From NCBI GenBank assembly GCA_003854995.1, contig RQOI01000661.1, positions 1 to 40,407 of the forward strand: a DNA stretch of 40,407 nucleotides, in the 5' to 3' direction. Below, piece after piece: positions 16,607 to 25,109 of this stretch. The number at the start of each line of letters is the position of its first letter. The first letter of the stretch is position 1. Below the pieces are notes generated by a model, which made no database searches, was not told where the DNA came from, and saw only the letters and a program-made list of their open reading frames with translations. The position numbers were made by a program, and so were the translations under genes. The DNA comes from Candidatus Zhuqueibacterota bacterium (GTDB lineage Bacteria > Zhuqueibacterota > Zhuqueibacteria > Residuimicrobiales > Krinioviventaceae).

Positions 16607-19228
16607 TCATTCGTCCTGTCTATTGGCCATCTGCTTGAGGAGATCCAGTTTATTGAGCGCTTGCATTGGCGTCAGCTCATCCGGATTGATCTCCTCCAGT
16701 TCGCGTCGCAGAGATCGCTCCATCTCGTCAAATAGACTCATCTGCTGCGCCGGTTCCTTGATCCTGGTGTGATGTTGCGCGATTGTCGGCTCATCTTCTT
16801 CGTCAAAAGCCTGTCGCTCGAGATTTTGCAGGACCTCTTTGGCGCGTTCGATCACCGCGCTCGGCAAGCCAGCCAGTTTGGCGACCTGTATGCCGTAGCT
16901 GTGATCGCAGGCGCCCGGGACAATCTTTCGCAAAAATACTATATGATCGCCCCATTCGCGGACAGCGACATTGTAGTTTCTTACACGCGGCAAGACGAGT
17001 TCTAGTTCCGTCAATTCATGATAGTGTGTTGCGAAAATTGTCTTTGCCGCGAGCCTGGGCGTGTTATGAATATACTCGGTCACTGACCAGGCGATGGAGA
17101 GCCCGTCAAAGGTGCTCGTGCCGCGACCGATTTCATCCAGCAGGATGAGGCTCTTTGCCGTGGCATTGTTCAGAATGTTGGCGGTCTCGTTCATTTCGGT
17201 GAGAAAAGTGCTCTCGCCGGCCGCGAGATTGTCCGAAGCGCCCACGCGCGTGAAGACGCGATCGACGAGGCCGATGGCCGCTGCTCTGGCCGGAACAAAG
17301 CTGCCCATCTGCGCCATGATGACAATGAGCCCGACCTGACGAAGAAAGGTGGATTTGCCCGCCATGTTGGGCCCGGTGATGATGTGGAGTTGTTCAATTC
17401 TATTATCCAGTTTCACATCATTGGCGACGAACTGCTCTCCCGGCGGCAATAATTTTTCGACGACAGGATGACGACCCTCTTTGATCTCAATGATATGGCT
17501 TTCATTCATGGTTGGCATGACATAGTTATTTTCGATCGCCACATGCGCCATTGCGGCGAGACAATCGCATTCAGCCAGCAGACGCGCGTCATGCTGCAGT
17601 TGGTTCGTATGGCTCAGAATAGTCTGCCGTAATTCGTTGAACAGCTCATATTCTATGGACGCCATCTTTTCCTCTGCCCCGAGAATTTTCTCTTCGTACT
17701 CTTTCAGGTCTTGCGTGATAAATCGCTCGGCATTGACGAGCGTCTGTTTGCGGATATAGTGTTTGGGCACTTTGGATAAATTGGGCTTGGTGATTTCAAT
17801 GTAATAGCCAAACACTTTGTTGAAATGAACTTTTAGCGAGGAAATGCCGGTTTTTTCGCGCTCGAGTTTCTGCAGGCGCGCGATCCAGTCTTTGCCGGAA
17901 TAGGCGATATCGCGCAGCTTGTCGAGCTCCTCGTTGTAATCGCGTCGGATGATGCCGCCGTCCGTGATCGACAACGGCGGATTCTCCACAATGGCGCGCG
18001 CGATCTGTTCCGCCAGCTCGACGATTGGATCGAGTCCGGCGTGAATGGATTGCAGTCGCTCCGAGCTGCTGTTTTCAAGCAGGTCCTGTACTTTGCGGAT
18101 GGTCACCAGCGCCATCTGAATGGCCTGGGCGTCCCTGGCGTTGGCCCGGCCGGTGGCAAATTTGGCCAGCAGGCGTTCCACGTCGCCCGTCTGCCGGATG
18201 GCCTCTCTGATGGTGATGCGTCGCTCGCTGCGATCCAGAAATTCCTGCACGGCCTGATGGCGGGCCTGGATCACACCCAGCTTGTAGAGAGGATAGAGCA
18301 GCCAGTTGACAAAAAGTCGCCCTCCCATCGGTGTCAGCGTCCTGTCGAGGATGCTCAGCACTGTCCCCCCCCTGTTTGTGCTCATCAGGGGCTGCACGAG
18401 CTCCAAATTACGGCGCGTGGTGCTGTCGATCTGCATGAACTCGTCGTCAGCAAAGCGGCCGAGGCTATTGACATGCACTAGCCTTTCACGCTGATTTTCC
18501 CTCACATAGGCCAGTATAGCGCCCGCCGCCGAAATGCCACAGGTCAAATCGTCGATGCCAAAGCCCTTCAGCGACAGGGCGCCGAAATGCTCTTTAATTT
18601 GATCGCTCGCATAATCATAATGAAAAGTCCAGTCCTCGCGGCGAGTCATGGTGACGCCATGCCGGTTTTTATAAAAGCGGGCCAGCTGTTCCTGCTGCTT
18701 TTCCGCGTACAAAATTTCGGACGGGCCGATGCTGACAATTTTTTCAGCCAGCGCGGTCAGATTGAATTCGCCTGTTTTGAACTCGCCGGTCGACACATCA
18801 ATCTGGGCAATGCCGACATGCTGGGCATTGAAATAGAGGGCGATGAGAAAGTTGTTCTTTTTGGTCTCCAGCAGATCGTCGGTGACCGCAGTCCCCGGCG
18901 TGACGATTTCAGTCACATCGCGTTTGACGATTCCTTTTGCCTGCCGTGGATCTTCCATCTGTTCGCATATCGCGACTCGGTATCCGGCTTTGATGAACTT
19001 GGCCAGATAGCTGTCGAGGGCATGATGGGGAAATCCGGCGAGCGGCACATCAGCGGACGTGCCGTGCGCGCGCGACGTCAAGGTGATGCCCAGGACCTCA
19101 GAACCTGTTTTGGCGTCCTCAAAAAACATCTCATAAAAATCGCCCATTCGGAAAAAGAGGATGGCATCTTTATGTTCAGCTTTGATGGCCAGATATTGTT
19201 CCATCAGAGGTGTTGTCACCTGCCCCAA
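16607..19228 (-). CDS. mutS: DNA mismatch repair protein MutS
   Basis: Recognises mismatches and recruits MutL. With the chosen start it has 873 residues. Visible features are the mismatch-contacting Phe-X-Glu (Phe31-Tyr-Glu33 in MGDFYEMF), Walker A GPNMAGKST (about 619-627), Walker B LILLDE (about 695-700), the STFDGLSIAWS region and, near the C-terminus, QMSLF (about 828), a likely beta-clamp binding motif. The longer frame from 19282 would overlap nadK by 52 bases and add residues not expected in MutS. A TTG at 19228 has AGAGG seven bases upstream, lies two bases after the nadK stop and gives the usual N-terminus (TTPLMEQYLAIKAEH), so it is preferred. Confidence 0.95.
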   Translation of the reverse strand: MGQVTTPLMEQYLAIKAEHKDAILFFRMGDFYEMFFEDAKTGSEVLGITLTSRAHGTSADVPLAGFPHHALDSYLAKFIKAGYRVAICEQMEDPRQAKGIVKRDVTEIVTPGTAVTDDLLETKKNNFLIALYFNAQHVGIAQIDVSTGEFKTGEFNLTALAEKIVSIGPSEILYAEKQQEQLARFYKNRHGVTMTRREDWTFHYDYASDQIKEHFGALSLKGFGIDDLTCGISAAGAILAYVRENQRERLVHVNSLGRFADDEFMQIDSTTRRNLELVQPLMSTNRGGTVLSILDRTLTPMGGRLFVNWLLYPLYKLGVIQARHQAVQEFLDRSERRITIREAIRQTGDVERLLAKFATGRANARDAQAIQMALVTIRKVQDLLENSSSERLQSIHAGLDPIVELAEQIARAIVENPPLSITDGGIIRRDYNEELDKLRDIAYSGKDWIARLQKLEREKTGISSLKVHFNKVFGYYIEITKPNLSKVPKHYIRKQTLVNAERFITQDLKEYEEKILGAEEKMASIEYELFNELRQTILSHTNQLQHDARLLAECDCLAAMAHVAIENNYVMPTMNESHIIEIKEGRHPVVEKLLPPGEQFVANDVKLDNRIEQLHIITGPNMAGKSTFLRQVGLIVIMAQMGSFVPARAAAIGLVDRVFTRVGASDNLAAGESTFLTEMNETANILNNATAKSLILLDEIGRGTSTFDGLSIAWSVTEYIHNTPRLAAKTIFATHYHELTELELVLPRVRNYNVAVREWGDHIVFLRKIVPGACDHSYGIQVAKLAGLPSAVIERAKEVLQNLERQAFDEEDEPTIAQHHTRIKEPAQQMSLFDEMERSLRRELEEINPDELTPMQALNKLDLLKQMANRQDE

Positions 19229-19230
19229 AG

Positions 19231-20121
19231 TCACGACCTCTTTGCTCTTCCGACTCTGACGCCATCGTGATCTGCGCCCCAATTCAACTTGGTTCGCAGC
19301 GTATGAAAAAACTCGCTCTGTCCGATCGATATCCAGCGCAAGTTATAGTCCGCCTTGGCAATATGCACGGTCTCGTTGAAGAAAAGCTTGTCGCGATTTT
19401 GTCCGTCGATATTCACCTGCACGGGCTCGGCCTCTTTTCTGATTGACAATTCAATCGAACAGTCATCTGCCAAAACAATCGGCCGCACAGTGAGTGAGTG
19501 CGGACAGATGGGAGTCACGATGAAAGCATGCAAATCCGGCACAGCCAGCGGGCCGCCGGCAGACATGGAGTAGGCTGTTGATCCAGTCGGAGTGGCGATG
19601 ATCAATCCGTCGGCGCGATAGGAATTGAGAAAAACGCCGTTCACTCGCGCATCGATGAAGATCAGACGGGAGCCGAGCCCTCGGTCAAGCACCACATCAT
19701 TCAAGGCAAAATAGGTCTTGCGCACACCGTTGCGATCGATGGCGACTTGAAAGACCATCCGCTCGACAATGGAATAATTTTCGTCGACGAGATCCGCAAC
19801 AGTGGTCGCCAGTTCCTCGACCGTGACTTGCGCGAGAAAGCCGAGCGTACCGATGTTGACGCCCATGATGGGAACACCGGTTGCTCCGACATGCTGAGCC
19901 GTTGAGAGAATGGTGCCATCGCCGCCAAAAGTAACGACGACTGTGCAGCGGTTGCCGATGTCGCTGAGCGGCGCTGTCTCCTGATCGGTCAGGGAGAGGT
20001 AATGATGCAGATTTTCCGCATAGACGCAGGGGATGTGCCTCTCTGTCAACAACCTGACGAAGCTGCTGATGACCGAGAATGCTTCTGGTTTGTTGATGTT
20101 GGCGATGATACCAATTTTCAT
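19231..20121 (-). CDS. nadK: NAD kinase
   Basis: Phosphorylates NAD to NADP. The 296-residue protein carries the GGDG motif (TFGGDGTIL, 66-69), FALNDVVLDRG with the conserved Asn-Asp, and the glycine-rich PTGSTAYSMSAGGPL. Length and motif order are typical of bacterial NadK. Its ATG overlaps the dxs stop codon by four bases (ATGA), and the mutS TTG follows its stop by two bases, so the three genes are coupled. With nadD in the same window, two steps of NAD(P) synthesis are encoded here. Confidence 0.96.
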   Translation of the reverse strand: MKIGIIANINKPEAFSVISSFVRLLTERHIPCVYAENLHHYLSLTDQETAPLSDIGNRCTVVVTFGGDGTILSTAQHVGATGVPIMGVNIGTLGFLAQVTVEELATTVADLVDENYSIVERMVFQVAIDRNGVRKTYFALNDVVLDRGLGSRLIFIDARVNGVFLNSYRADGLIIATPTGSTAYSMSAGGPLAVPDLHAFIVTPICPHSLTVRPIVLADDCSIELSIRKEAEPVQVNIDGQNRDKLFFNETVHIAKADYNLRWISIGQSEFFHTLRTKLNWGADHDGVRVGRAKRS

Positions 20122-22073
20122 GATGCCTTGGAGTGTTTGTATATATCCGTCATCTGCACTGGCAGACTCTGAAAATAACGCGAGCGGTAGACCTTTTGCA
20201 GAATGCCGTTGCGCGACAGGCCGCAGAGCTCATGCAAGATGTCGGGTGCACCATGTTCGACAAATGCATCAGGGATCCCGAGACAGTGCAATTCGACCTG
20301 CTGAAAATTTTTCTCCTTGAAAAACTCGGCCACGTGACTGCCGAAGCCACCCCGCACTGTTCCCTCTTCAATGGTCAGAACAAGCGCATGACTTTGGCCG
20401 ACTCGCGTCAGCATCTCAAGATCCACGGGTTTGGCAAACCGGGCATTGATGACGCTGATATGCAGGCCATATTTTTCTCGCAACACCGCAGCGGCCTCGA
20501 GCGCCTGCTGCAGCAGCGGGCCAAGAGAGATGATCGCGATGTCGCGGCCGTCCTGCACGACTTTGGAGACGCCTATTGGAAATTTTTCAAACTGATCGGA
20601 GAGCGCAACGCCCTGCCCAAGTCCGCGCGGATAACGAATGGCGATCGGGCCATCTCTGTGTTGCAGGGCTGTGTACAACATGTGCCGCAACTCTTCCTCA
20701 TCTTTTGGCGCCATGATCGTCATGTTGGGAATCGCGCGCAAAAAGGCAATGTCAAAGGCGCCGTGATGCGTCGCGCCGTCATCGCCCACCAGACCGGCCC
20801 GATCGACAGCAAAAATGACCGGCAGTTTTTGCAGCGCGACATCGTGGATGATCATATCGTACGCCCGCTGGAGAAAAGTCGAATAGATCGCGCACACCGG
20901 CTTTAAACCCTGCGATGCCAATCCGGCGGCGAAGGAGACGGCATGCCCCTCTGCAATGCCAACGTCAAAAAAGCGATCCGGAAACCGCTCAGCGAATCGA
21001 GCCAGGCCTGTGCCCAGCTGCATGGCAGCGGTGATCGCGACGACAGATTTATCCCTTTCCGCCAGCTCAATGATGGATCGTCCGAATACCTGCGTATAGG
21101 ATGGCGCACCCTCTTTTTTGAGGGGCGTGCCGGTCATGCGATCAAATTTGCCAAGACCATGAAATATGGACGCATTTTTTTCCGCCGGTTCGTAACCCTT
21201 GCCCTTTTTGGTCAATAGATGCACCAGCACTGGCCCCTTGAACTTTTTGACTTCCCGAAAGAGATGAATGAGGCTGGCGATATTATGTCCATCCACAGGC
21301 CCCAGGTAGCGAAAACCGAGACGCTCGAACAGGACGCCCGGCGTGATGAATGCCTTGACGCCTTCTTCAACCCGACGAACGACCCGACGTATCAATGGCC
21401 CCATGCCATCCATTTTGCCGGTCATATCCCAAACATCTTCCTTGATGCGATTATAAAGCGGATTCGCGATGATGCTGGTCAAGTATTTCGACATGGCGCC
21501 CACATTGGGAGATATGGACATGCTGTTGTCGTTCAGAATGACGACAATGTCCCGGCCTGATGCTCCCGCGTTATTCAATCCCTCATAGGCCAGGCCACCG
21601 GTGAGCGCGCCATCGCCGATAACGCTGATCACTTTGTAATCCTCACTGTTCAAATCGCGCGCGCAAGCGATGCCGAGGGCGCTGGAAATCGACGTGCTGG
21701 CGTGGCCGACGCCGAACGAGTCATATTCACTTTCCGACATGCTGGGGAAACCACTCAAGCCCTTGTACTGACGAATGGTCGGAAACCGATCACGCCGCCC
21801 GGTGATGATTTTGTGCGCATAAGTTTGATGCCCAACATCCCAGACGATCTTGTCCCGCGGCGTGTCGAAGAGATAATGCAGCACAATGGTCAGCTCGATG
21901 ACGCCCAGAGAGGGCGCCAGATGGCCACCCGTGTTGGCGACAGTGGCAATGATGTATTCCCGCAGCTCCTTGGCGAGACGCGCCAGCTTTGGCACGTCAA
22001 AAGCACGAAAGTCAGCAGGAGAATTGACTTGAGACAAAAGGCTGTCCACACTGTTCTTCAAGGAATCACTCAA
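20118..22073 (-). CDS. dxs: 1-deoxy-D-xylulose-5-phosphate synthase
   Basis: Thiamine-diphosphate enzyme that condenses pyruvate and glyceraldehyde 3-phosphate, opening the non-mevalonate isoprenoid pathway. The 651-residue protein has GGHLAPSLGVIELTIVLHY near the N-terminus, the ThDP-binding GDGALTGG, the catalytic Glu in DVGIAEGHAVSFAAGLA, and the C-terminal transketolase domain (TIEEGTVRGGFGSHV). It overlaps xseB upstream and nadK downstream by four bases each. The xseA-xseB-dxs order, with NAD kinase nearby, is seen in many bacteria. Confidence 0.96.
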   Translation of the reverse strand: MSDSLKNSVDSLLSQVNSPADFRAFDVPKLARLAKELREYIIATVANTGGHLAPSLGVIELTIVLHYLFDTPRDKIVWDVGHQTYAHKIITGRRDRFPTIRQYKGLSGFPSMSESEYDSFGVGHASTSISSALGIACARDLNSEDYKVISVIGDGALTGGLAYEGLNNAGASGRDIVVILNDNSMSISPNVGAMSKYLTSIIANPLYNRIKEDVWDMTGKMDGMGPLIRRVVRRVEEGVKAFITPGVLFERLGFRYLGPVDGHNIASLIHLFREVKKFKGPVLVHLLTKKGKGYEPAEKNASIFHGLGKFDRMTGTPLKKEGAPSYTQVFGRSIIELAERDKSVVAITAAMQLGTGLARFAERFPDRFFDVGIAEGHAVSFAAGLASQGLKPVCAIYSTFLQRAYDMIIHDVALQKLPVIFAVDRAGLVGDDGATHHGAFDIAFLRAIPNMTIMAPKDEEELRHMLYTALQHRDGPIAIRYPRGLGQGVALSDQFEKFPIGVSKVVQDGRDIAIISLGPLLQQALEAAAVLREKYGLHISVINARFAKPVDLEMLTRVGQSHALVLTIEEGTVRGGFGSHVAEFFKEKNFQQVELHCLGIPDAFVEHGAPDILHELCGLSRNGILQKVYRSRYFQSLPVQMTDIYKHSKAS

Positions 22074-22291
22074 TTCTCTTCATCCATGAGTTTAAATCCG
22101 TCGTCTCGAATCAGTATCTGCAGTTTTTTCTCCGCCGCATCCAATTTTTCCGAGCAGAAGGTTGTCAGGCGGCTGGCTTCTTCAAAGAGAGCCATTGTCC
22201 GTTCCAGATCCGCTTCGCCGTTCTCCAGCAGGTCGGCTATTTCTTCCAGCCTGGCAAAGGCGGCTTCGAAAGTCAAATCTTTAGTTTTCAT
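22070..22291 (-). CDS. xseB: Exodeoxyribonuclease VII small subunit
   Basis: Small subunit of the nuclease that degrades single-stranded DNA. With the chosen start it has 73 residues; the family signature FEAAFARLEEIADLLENGE and the following helix (LERTMALFEEASRLTTFCSEKL, core ALFEEASRLT) are clear. An upstream ATG at 22318 would overlap xseA further; the ATG at 22291 overlaps the xseA stop by four bases (ATGA) and yields the normal N-terminus MKTKDLTF, so it is chosen. Confidence 0.94.
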   Translation of the reverse strand: MKTKDLTFEAAFARLEEIADLLENGEADLERTMALFEEASRLTTFCSEKLDAAEKKLQILIRDDGFKLMDEEN

Positions 22292-23544
22292 CGCTTTTCC
22301 GTCCCTGCAGCTGAGCACGCGAACGAGTCATCCTCTCGAATGGTCTCAGCTGTGCTGGTGAAAGAGCCTTTGCCCAAATAGACATTCAATTTCTCATTTT
22401 GTTCGAGTTCGGCTGCATTTCTGACGATCTTGTGCGTGCGATCCTTGCTGACAATAGCATAGCCGCGCTGCAAGATGGTCCTGGGATGTGCGGCCTTGAT
22501 CCTCTTATCGCAGGCGCTCAGTTTTTCTCTATTTTTCGACAGGGAATGGTGCGCGCTCATCTGTATGAGATGAAATCGATCATCGATCCCCTGTTTGTAT
22601 TCAAGGATCAGATCCAGCGGCCGCCGAAATGCATAACTCTTTTGCAGTCGAGCCAATTTCTCGCGCCGCAGCGTGATATGGGTCGGCAGGCTGGTGCGAC
22701 ATCGCCGGTGCAATCGATGGATCGTCTTTTTCAGATCCGAGGCGACGGGCACGACGAGCTCTGCCGCTGCTGAAGGTGTGGGCGCGCGTCTGTCAGCGAC
22801 AAAATCGCTGATGGTGTAATCAATTTCATGACCAACAGCGGAGATGGTCGGAATAGTTGAAGAAAAGATCGCTCGTGCAACCTTTTCTTCGTTGAACGCC
22901 CACAGGTCTTGCAGCGATCCGCCACCGCGACCAATGATCAGCACATCGACGTTTTGATAGTCGTTGAAATCCTGAATAGCACGTGCGATATCTTCTGCCG
23001 CACCCTCACCCTGAACCAGCGTTGGCCGCAGGATCTTCACCACTGCCGGAAATCTCCGGTTGAGAACCTGCAGGATATCCCTGATGGCGGCGCCGGTCAA
23101 TGAGGTCACAATGCCTATTCGTTCCGGAAATTCGGGCAAGAGCTTTTTTCGCGACACATCGAACAAGCCTTCTTTGTAGAGCTTTTCCTTCAAAGCTTCA
23201 TACATCAGCTGCAGGTCGCCGATGCCGGCTGGCGCCATCCTGATGACATCCAGTTGATAGGCGCCCCGCTTTTCGTAGACGCGGACAGAACCAAAAACAT
23301 TGATTTTCATGCCGTTCTGTGGCGTAAAAGTTAAGCCGAGCGTTCGGCTCCGCCACATGACGCAGGCGATCTGAGCATCCTTGTCTTTGAGAGAAAAGTA
23401 AAAGTGCCCGGAGCTGTGATGAACAAAACCGGATAGTTCGCCTTGCACCCAGATCGCTGGCATATTCAACTCGAGCAGCTCTTTAACTGCCCGCGTTATT
23501 TCAGAAACAGTGTATAAATGAATGTTTTCAGCAGAATCAGGCAT
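22288..23544 (-). CDS. xseA: Exodeoxyribonuclease VII large subunit
   Basis: Catalytic subunit of exonuclease VII. The 418-residue protein has the N-terminal OB-fold (AIWVQGELSGFVHHSSGHFY, core GELSGFVHHSSGHFYF) and the nuclease domain with RIGIVTSLTGAAIRDIL, IIGRGGGSLQDLWAFNEE (core GRGGGSLQDLWAF) and the HEIDYTISDFVADRRAPTPS region. Length is normal. The ATG at 23544 has no evident SD but is the first possible start because an in-frame stop lies just upstream. A hairpin terminator separates it from the small peptide gene upstream. Confidence 0.96.
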   Translation of the reverse strand: MPDSAENIHLYTVSEITRAVKELLELNMPAIWVQGELSGFVHHSSGHFYFSLKDKDAQIACVMWRSRTLGLTFTPQNGMKINVFGSVRVYEKRGAYQLDVIRMAPAGIGDLQLMYEALKEKLYKEGLFDVSRKKLLPEFPERIGIVTSLTGAAIRDILQVLNRRFPAVVKILRPTLVQGEGAAEDIARAIQDFNDYQNVDVLIIGRGGGSLQDLWAFNEEKVARAIFSSTIPTISAVGHEIDYTISDFVADRRAPTPSAAAELVVPVASDLKKTIHRLHRRCRTSLPTHITLRREKLARLQKSYAFRRPLDLILEYKQGIDDRFHLIQMSAHHSLSKNREKLSACDKRIKAAHPRTILQRGYAIVSKDRTHKIVRNAAELEQNEKLNVYLGKGSFTSTAETIREDDSFACSAAGTEKR

Positions 23545-23568
23545 GCGTCAGTGTCGCTGTTACAGCTA

Positions 23569-23597
23569 AAAGGGTCAGGCGAAAACCTTGACCCTTT
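23569..23597 (-). terminator. Intrinsic terminator-like hairpin between the 31-residue gene and xseA
   Basis: On the minus strand AAAGGGTCA pairs with TGACCCTTT around a loop region that adds two G-C pairs, followed by TTTTAG. The stem has about eleven pairs; the T run is short, so termination may be partial. It starts four bases after the stop codon of the small ribosomal peptide gene, which it probably ends. Confidence 0.6.
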
Positions 23598-23600
23598 CAA

Positions 23601-23696
23601 CTATTTGTTCTTTTTCTTATGACGGTCCTTGCGAAGTCTCTTTTTCCGTTTATGAGTCGCTATTTTGTGCCGTTTTCGTTTTTTTCCGCTTGGCAA
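23601..23696 (-). CDS. Tiny basic ribosomal-type protein, AURKAIP1/COX24 domain (bS22/mS38-like)
   Basis: A 31-residue, extremely basic open frame beginning with TTG at 23696 and ending in TAG. A near-perfect SD, AGGAGG, lies six bases before the TTG. The peptide reads SGKKRKRHKIATHKRKKR in its centre followed by LRKDRHKKKNK; the pattern of KRKRHK and HKRKKRLRK matches the AURKAIP1/COX24 domain, whose members include mitochondrial mS38 and the small ribosomal protein bS22 of mycobacteria, and similar peptides are common in Bacteroidota. It is inferred to be a small-subunit ribosomal protein. It sits between an HU/IHF-like gene and a terminator. Automatic gene finders often miss genes of this size. 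Confidence 0.85.
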   Translation of the reverse strand: MPSGKKRKRHKIATHKRKKRLRKDRHKKKNK

Positions 23697-23706
23697 TTTT
23701 CACCTC

Positions 23707-24006
23707 CTACTTGTCACCATCGACTTTATGATCTCTATTTATAAACTCTTTCAAGTCTTTTGACGGCTTGAAGACGGCCGCAAGATGCGCGGGCACGTGC
23801 ACAGCTTGATTGGTGCTGGGATTCCGGGCTGTTCGCGCTTGCCGTCGCACGACTTTAAAATTTCCAAATCCGCGTAAATCGACGCGCTCACCCTGTTGCA
23901 GCGCATAGCTGATCGTGGCGAGAAATCCATCGACAACCGCTTGTGTCTCAACCTTTGTGAGACCTGTTCCCTGCGAAATCACATCGACTAAATCTGCCTT
24001 TGTCAT
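23707..24006 (-). CDS. HU/IHF family DNA-binding protein (second of two)
   Basis: A 99-residue nucleoid-type protein: MTKADLVDVISQGTGLTK opens with the typical HU helix, DLRGFGNFKVVRRQARTARN contains the GFGNF turn and the start of the DNA-binding arm, and NPSTNQAVHVPAHLAAVFKPSKDLKEF completes it (core NPSTNQAVHVPAH). The arm keeps the RNP motif that intercalates in DNA. It differs clearly from the copy at 7772-8101, so the two may form different dimers or a heterodimer. It ends ten bases before the TTG of the 31-residue peptide and starts 13 bases after sppA. Confidence 0.93.
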   Translation of the reverse strand: MTKADLVDVISQGTGLTKVETQAVVDGFLATISYALQQGERVDLRGFGNFKVVRRQARTARNPSTNQAVHVPAHLAAVFKPSKDLKEFINRDHKVDGDK

Positions 24007-24019
24007 GAACGATCCTCTG

Positions 24020-24913
24020 TTAGAATGACATGAGATATTGAATTCGCGGCCAAGCGCTGAAATAGGTCTCGATAAATTCTTTCAAATCAAATTCAAAAAG
24101 CAGCTCAAACATTGTCGTCTTTTTCCGTGGCTGCCGAACCAGCCTCGGTTCGCCGTCAATTCCCGCCACATCAGCTGCCAGTTGTATGGCGTCTTCAAAT
24201 GTCCCGAGCGAATCAATCAGAGACAGCTCATACGCCTGCCGGCCGGAATAGACACGTCCATCTGCCAGGCGGCGCACCTCTTCTTTCAGCAGGCCGCGCT
24301 CATCCGCCACTGCCGTGATGAACTGGTCATAGCCGTCATCAATCCAGGCCTGCAGATACTCCCGATCCGCCGGCGTGATGTCGCGATATGGATTGCCAGT
24401 GTCTTTGTACTGACCGCTTTTGATCGTGGTCACCTGAATGCCGATCTTTTCCATCAGTTTGCTGTAATTCGGAAATTCGGCAAGCACACCGATGCTGCCC
24501 GTCGTGGTCGCCGGATTGGCCATGATCGAATCCGCGCCAAGCGCAACGTAATAACCGCCCGACGCCGCCACGCTGCCCATGGAAGCGACGACCGGCTTGC
24601 CTGAATCGCGAACGCGGCGAACCTGTTCGTAAATCTCCTGTGAAGCGGCGACGCCGCCGCCAGGACTGTTGATGCGAAAGACAATCGCTTTGATGCTCTT
24701 GTCCTTTTCATAACGCTTGAATTGAGCGACAACCTCGCGCGACGAGGCGATGATGCCGTTCAATTCAACGACCGCCACTTTATCGCCCACGCCGTCGATT
24801 TCCATGCCCGACATCGAACCGACGCTGAAGAACACGAGGAGCAGTATGCCGATAAAAATGACAAAAGCGCCGAGGATAAAGAGACCCAGAATTTTATCCT
24901 GCTTTTTTGCCAT
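24020..24913 (-). CDS. sppA: Signal peptide peptidase SppA (short form)
   Basis: Membrane-anchored serine protease that degrades cleaved signal peptides. The 297-residue protein has one N-terminal membrane helix (about 8-31) and a single ClpP-like domain, so it is the short, B. subtilis-like form. The nucleophile is Ser118 in GSVAASGGYY and the general base is Lys170 in KSGQYKDTGNP. SPGGGVAASQE and TTTGSIGV are further family marks. ATG at 24913 follows a GAGGATGC-type SD. A promoter lies about 70 bases upstream. Confidence 0.95.
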   Translation of the reverse strand: MAKKQDKILGLFILGAFVIFIGILLLVFFSVGSMSGMEIDGVGDKVAVVELNGIIASSREVVAQFKRYEKDKSIKAIVFRINSPGGGVAASQEIYEQVRRVRDSGKPVVASMGSVAASGGYYVALGADSIMANPATTTGSIGVLAEFPNYSKLMEKIGIQVTTIKSGQYKDTGNPYRDITPADREYLQAWIDDGYDQFITAVADERGLLKEEVRRLADGRVYSGRQAYELSLIDSLGTFEDAIQLAADVAGIDGEPRLVRQPRKKTTMFELLFEFDLKEFIETYFSAWPRIQYLMSF

Positions 24914-24980
24914 ACGGCATCCTCATAATATTTCTCATGTTAAGCCAATAAAAAATAGATGCTCGCAAAAACTAGATATA

Positions 24981-25009
24981 ATATTAGCTAAAAATGTTGC
25001 CAAATGCAA
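24981..25009 (-). promoter_or_regulatory. Sigma70-type promoter for the sppA unit
   Basis: On the minus strand TTGCAT (25004-25009) lies exactly 17 bases from TAATAT (24981-24986). An overlapping alternative, TTGGCA (24998-25003) with TATATC (24975-24980), also has 17-base spacing. Either would give a leader of about 60-70 bases before the sppA ATG. The region is AT-rich compared with its surroundings. Confidence 0.6.
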
Positions 25010-25109
25010 GGTAAAATTTCTGTTTATGCTTGAGTTACCAGCGATAGCCGGCGCACTGCTGCATTCCAGGCTGAGGTGACGGGATCGCCACCCCGCATGC
25101 GAGCATTTC

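Noticed and set aside
24959..25106. Nine-base inverted repeat (ATGCTCGCA and TGCGAGCAT) bracketing about 130 bases, like a miniature transposable element
   Set aside because: By rough arithmetic, nine-base matches within 150 bases are expected about twenty times in 40 kb, no target duplication flanks it, and the sppA promoter lies inside.
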